A DNA stretch of 5,566 nt from Chloroflexota bacterium (GTDB lineage Bacteria; Chloroflexota; Dehalococcoidia; Lucifugimonadales; Australimonadaceae), in assembly GCA_028875085.1 (NCBI GenBank), contig JAPPFU010000123.1:1-5566 (forward strand), read 5' to 3'. Shown piece after piece: positions 4,291-5,566 of this stretch. Both the position numbers and the translations under genes were made by a program. The notes under the pieces were generated by a model. That model saw only the letters and a program-made list of their open reading frames with translations. It was not told the origin of the DNA and ran no database searches. Each line of letters starts with the position of its first letter. Position 1 is the stretch's first letter.

Positions 4291-5566
4291 ATGGTTCGAG
4301 AGGCAGAGCGCGTCGACGCCATCTACGACGAGGTGCAGGAGCAGCAGGGAGCGCCTGAGGAGCGCCGCGAGCGCCCGTGGAAGCGCTACCTGGAGGCGGA
4401 GCTGGGACTCCGCAACCACTGGTACCCCGCCTTCTTCAGCAACGAGTTGAAGGAGGGAGAGACGCGCCACGAGATGGTGCTGGGCGAGCGCATCTACGTC
4501 AAGCGCGTTCGCGGCCGGGTGTTCGCCGTCGAAGACCGCTGCCCTCACCGCGCCGCGTCCTTCTCCTCCCGCGTCGAGTGCTACACCGCCAACACCATCA
4601 CCTGCCCCGTCCACGGCTTCACCTACGACATCCGCGACGGCAAGCTGGTCAGCATCCTCACGGAGAACGACAGCGCGCTGGTCGGCAAGCTCTCCGTTCC
4701 GCCCTACCCGGTCGAGGAGAAGTTCTCGCTCGTCTGGGTGTACATCGGCGACGGCGAGCCGCGCGCGCTGCGCGAGGACGTGCTGCCCACGCTGTGGAAC
4801 ACGCCCGACCTGGTGATGCTGCCGACGACGCGCTACAAGATCCGCGCCAACTGGCGCGTGGCCATCGAGAACGGCTACGACACCGGCCACCTCTACGGCC
4901 ACCGCAACTGGGCGTCGGCGTGGCGCTACGGCGCCGTGCTGCCCATCGGCACCGTCAACAAGACCAAGGACGACATAGTGCTCATCGAGGAGCCGGGCGC
5001 GCCCATTGGCATGCACGTCAAGAGCAGCGTCAACACGTGGGTGGGCGAGGTTGAGGGCGTCAAGGTGCACATGAACATGCTCGACCTCAACAACGTCCCG
5101 CCGAAGGAGGGCGGCCTCTATCCGCCCGGCTTCGGCCCCTTCCTGCCCTGCGGCCTCGACGTGCCCGGCTTCCCGCGCCCGGGCCTCTACCACTGGGAGT
5201 GGTACGTGCCCGTGGACGAGGAGCACCACATGTACACCATCCTCCAGGGCGCGCAGGCGCGGACGGAGGAGGAGCGCGAGAACTTCTACCGCGAACACGA
5301 GGAGTACCTGGCGCGGGACGTGTGGGTGGACCCAGGCACGGCGCGCGCGATGGAGCCGCCCGGCTTCAACAACTTCGACTCCTTCGGGCGCGAGGTGATG
5401 CAGCACGCCTACAAGAACGAGGATTGGTGGCATCGGGAGCGCCTCTACAAGGCCGACTACACCATCATCCAGTGGCGCAACCTGGTCTCCCGCCACGCCG
5501 ACGTCGTTCAGACGCGGGCGGCGCGGGGCTTCGCCAAGCCCGACTCCCTCACGCGCTCCTACCCCG
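4291..5566 (+). CDS. Rieske non-heme iron oxygenase alpha subunit, CarAa-like, 3' end cut by the window
   Basis: The frame is open from the ATG to the last base, giving 425 complete residues without a stop, so the C-terminus lies outside the window. The family is that of Rieske terminal oxygenases, and the closest I recognise from memory is CarAa of carbazole 1,9a-dioxygenase. Shared features include LGLRNHWYPAFFS (39-51), the acidic IGDGEP segment, WEWYVPVDE near 304-312, and GFNNFDSFGRE near 358-368. The Rieske ligands are C84 and H86 (CPHRA) and C105 and H108 (CPVHGF), spaced C-X-H-X18-C-X2-H. Catalytic iron ligands are H200 and H204 in ENGYDTGHLYGH, with D197 as the bridging aspartate and D363 as the likely third ligand. 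The H-X3-H spacing and the 18-residue Rieske gap both match CarAa and differ from the upstream oxygenase. CarAa is about 384 residues, so this protein is already longer, with an E/R/Q-rich N-terminal extension of about 30 residues and extra C-terminal sequence. CarAa enzymes are homotrimers needing a ferredoxin and reductase. The substrate here is not known to be carbazole. Third-position bases look even more G/C-rich than in the permease. Confidence 0.88.
   Translation, partial: MVREAERVDAIYDEVQEQQGAPEERRERPWKRYLEAELGLRNHWYPAFFSNELKEGETRHEMVLGERIYVKRVRGRVFAVEDRCPHRAASFSSRVECYTANTITCPVHGFTYDIRDGKLVSILTENDSALVGKLSVPPYPVEEKFSLVWVYIGDGEPRALREDVLPTLWNTPDLVMLPTTRYKIRANWRVAIENGYDTGHLYGHRNWASAWRYGAVLPIGTVNKTKDDIVLIEEPGAPIGMHVKSSVNTWVGEVEGVKVHMNMLDLNNVPPKEGGLYPPGFGPFLPCGLDVPGFPRPGLYHWEWYVPVDEEHHMYTILQGAQARTEEERENFYREHEEYLARDVWVDPGTARAMEPPGFNNFDSFGREVMQHAYKNEDWWHRERLYKADYTIIQWRNLVSRHADVVQTRAARGFAKPDSLTRSYP

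Noticed and set aside
4192..5496. Long open frame on the minus strand opposite the second oxygenase (434 codons)
   Set aside because: Same cause as above. The product is dominated by V, L, A, R, D and H with no domain pattern, while the plus frame carries all cofactor ligands.

Overview
The window is a GC-rich (by eye well above 60%), densely coded bacterial fragment. It holds five genes, all on the + strand. The first four are complete and the fifth runs off the 3' end. No RNA genes, insertion sequences, CRISPR repeats or phage genes are visible. Most starts have Shine-Dalgarno sequences and the intergenic gaps are short. The composition and gene content would fit a free-living heterotroph from a high-GC lineage that uses organic acids or aromatic compounds (for example Chloroflexota, Actinomycetota or Pseudomonadota). 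The sequence alone does not settle the phylum; a SAR202-like Chloroflexota source is only a guess.

Layout. Positions 1-131 form a short, very GC-rich leader with palindromes and a small hairpin in front of the first ribosome binding site. Positions 132-2168 encode a fused TRAP transporter permease, the membrane part of a sodium-driven solute importer. Positions 2206-2388 and 2403-2744 encode two small two-helix membrane proteins that I cannot assign to a family. After a 77-base gap with a perfect TGTAC-N6-GTACA palindrome, 2822-4195 encodes a complete Rieske non-heme iron oxygenase alpha subunit. A 95-base gap with several competing GC-rich hairpins follows. From 4291 to the window end there is a second, different Rieske oxygenase whose sequence and iron-ligand spacing resemble the CarAa (carbazole 1,9a-dioxygenase) terminal oxygenase group.

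How the genes may work together. The first three genes are so close (37 and 14 bases apart) that they probably form one transcription unit for membrane uptake. The two oxygenases have their own strong ribosome binding sites and structured leaders, so they could be separately controlled. The simplest reading, which is inference, is an uptake-and-oxidation cluster: an organic anion, possibly aromatic, enters through the TRAP system and is hydroxylated or demethylated by one or both oxygenases. The TRAP solute-binding protein and the ferredoxin/reductase partners that such oxygenases need are not in the window. No oxygenase beta subunit is present either, which fits homotrimeric alpha-only enzymes. 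The substrate cannot be read from the sequence.
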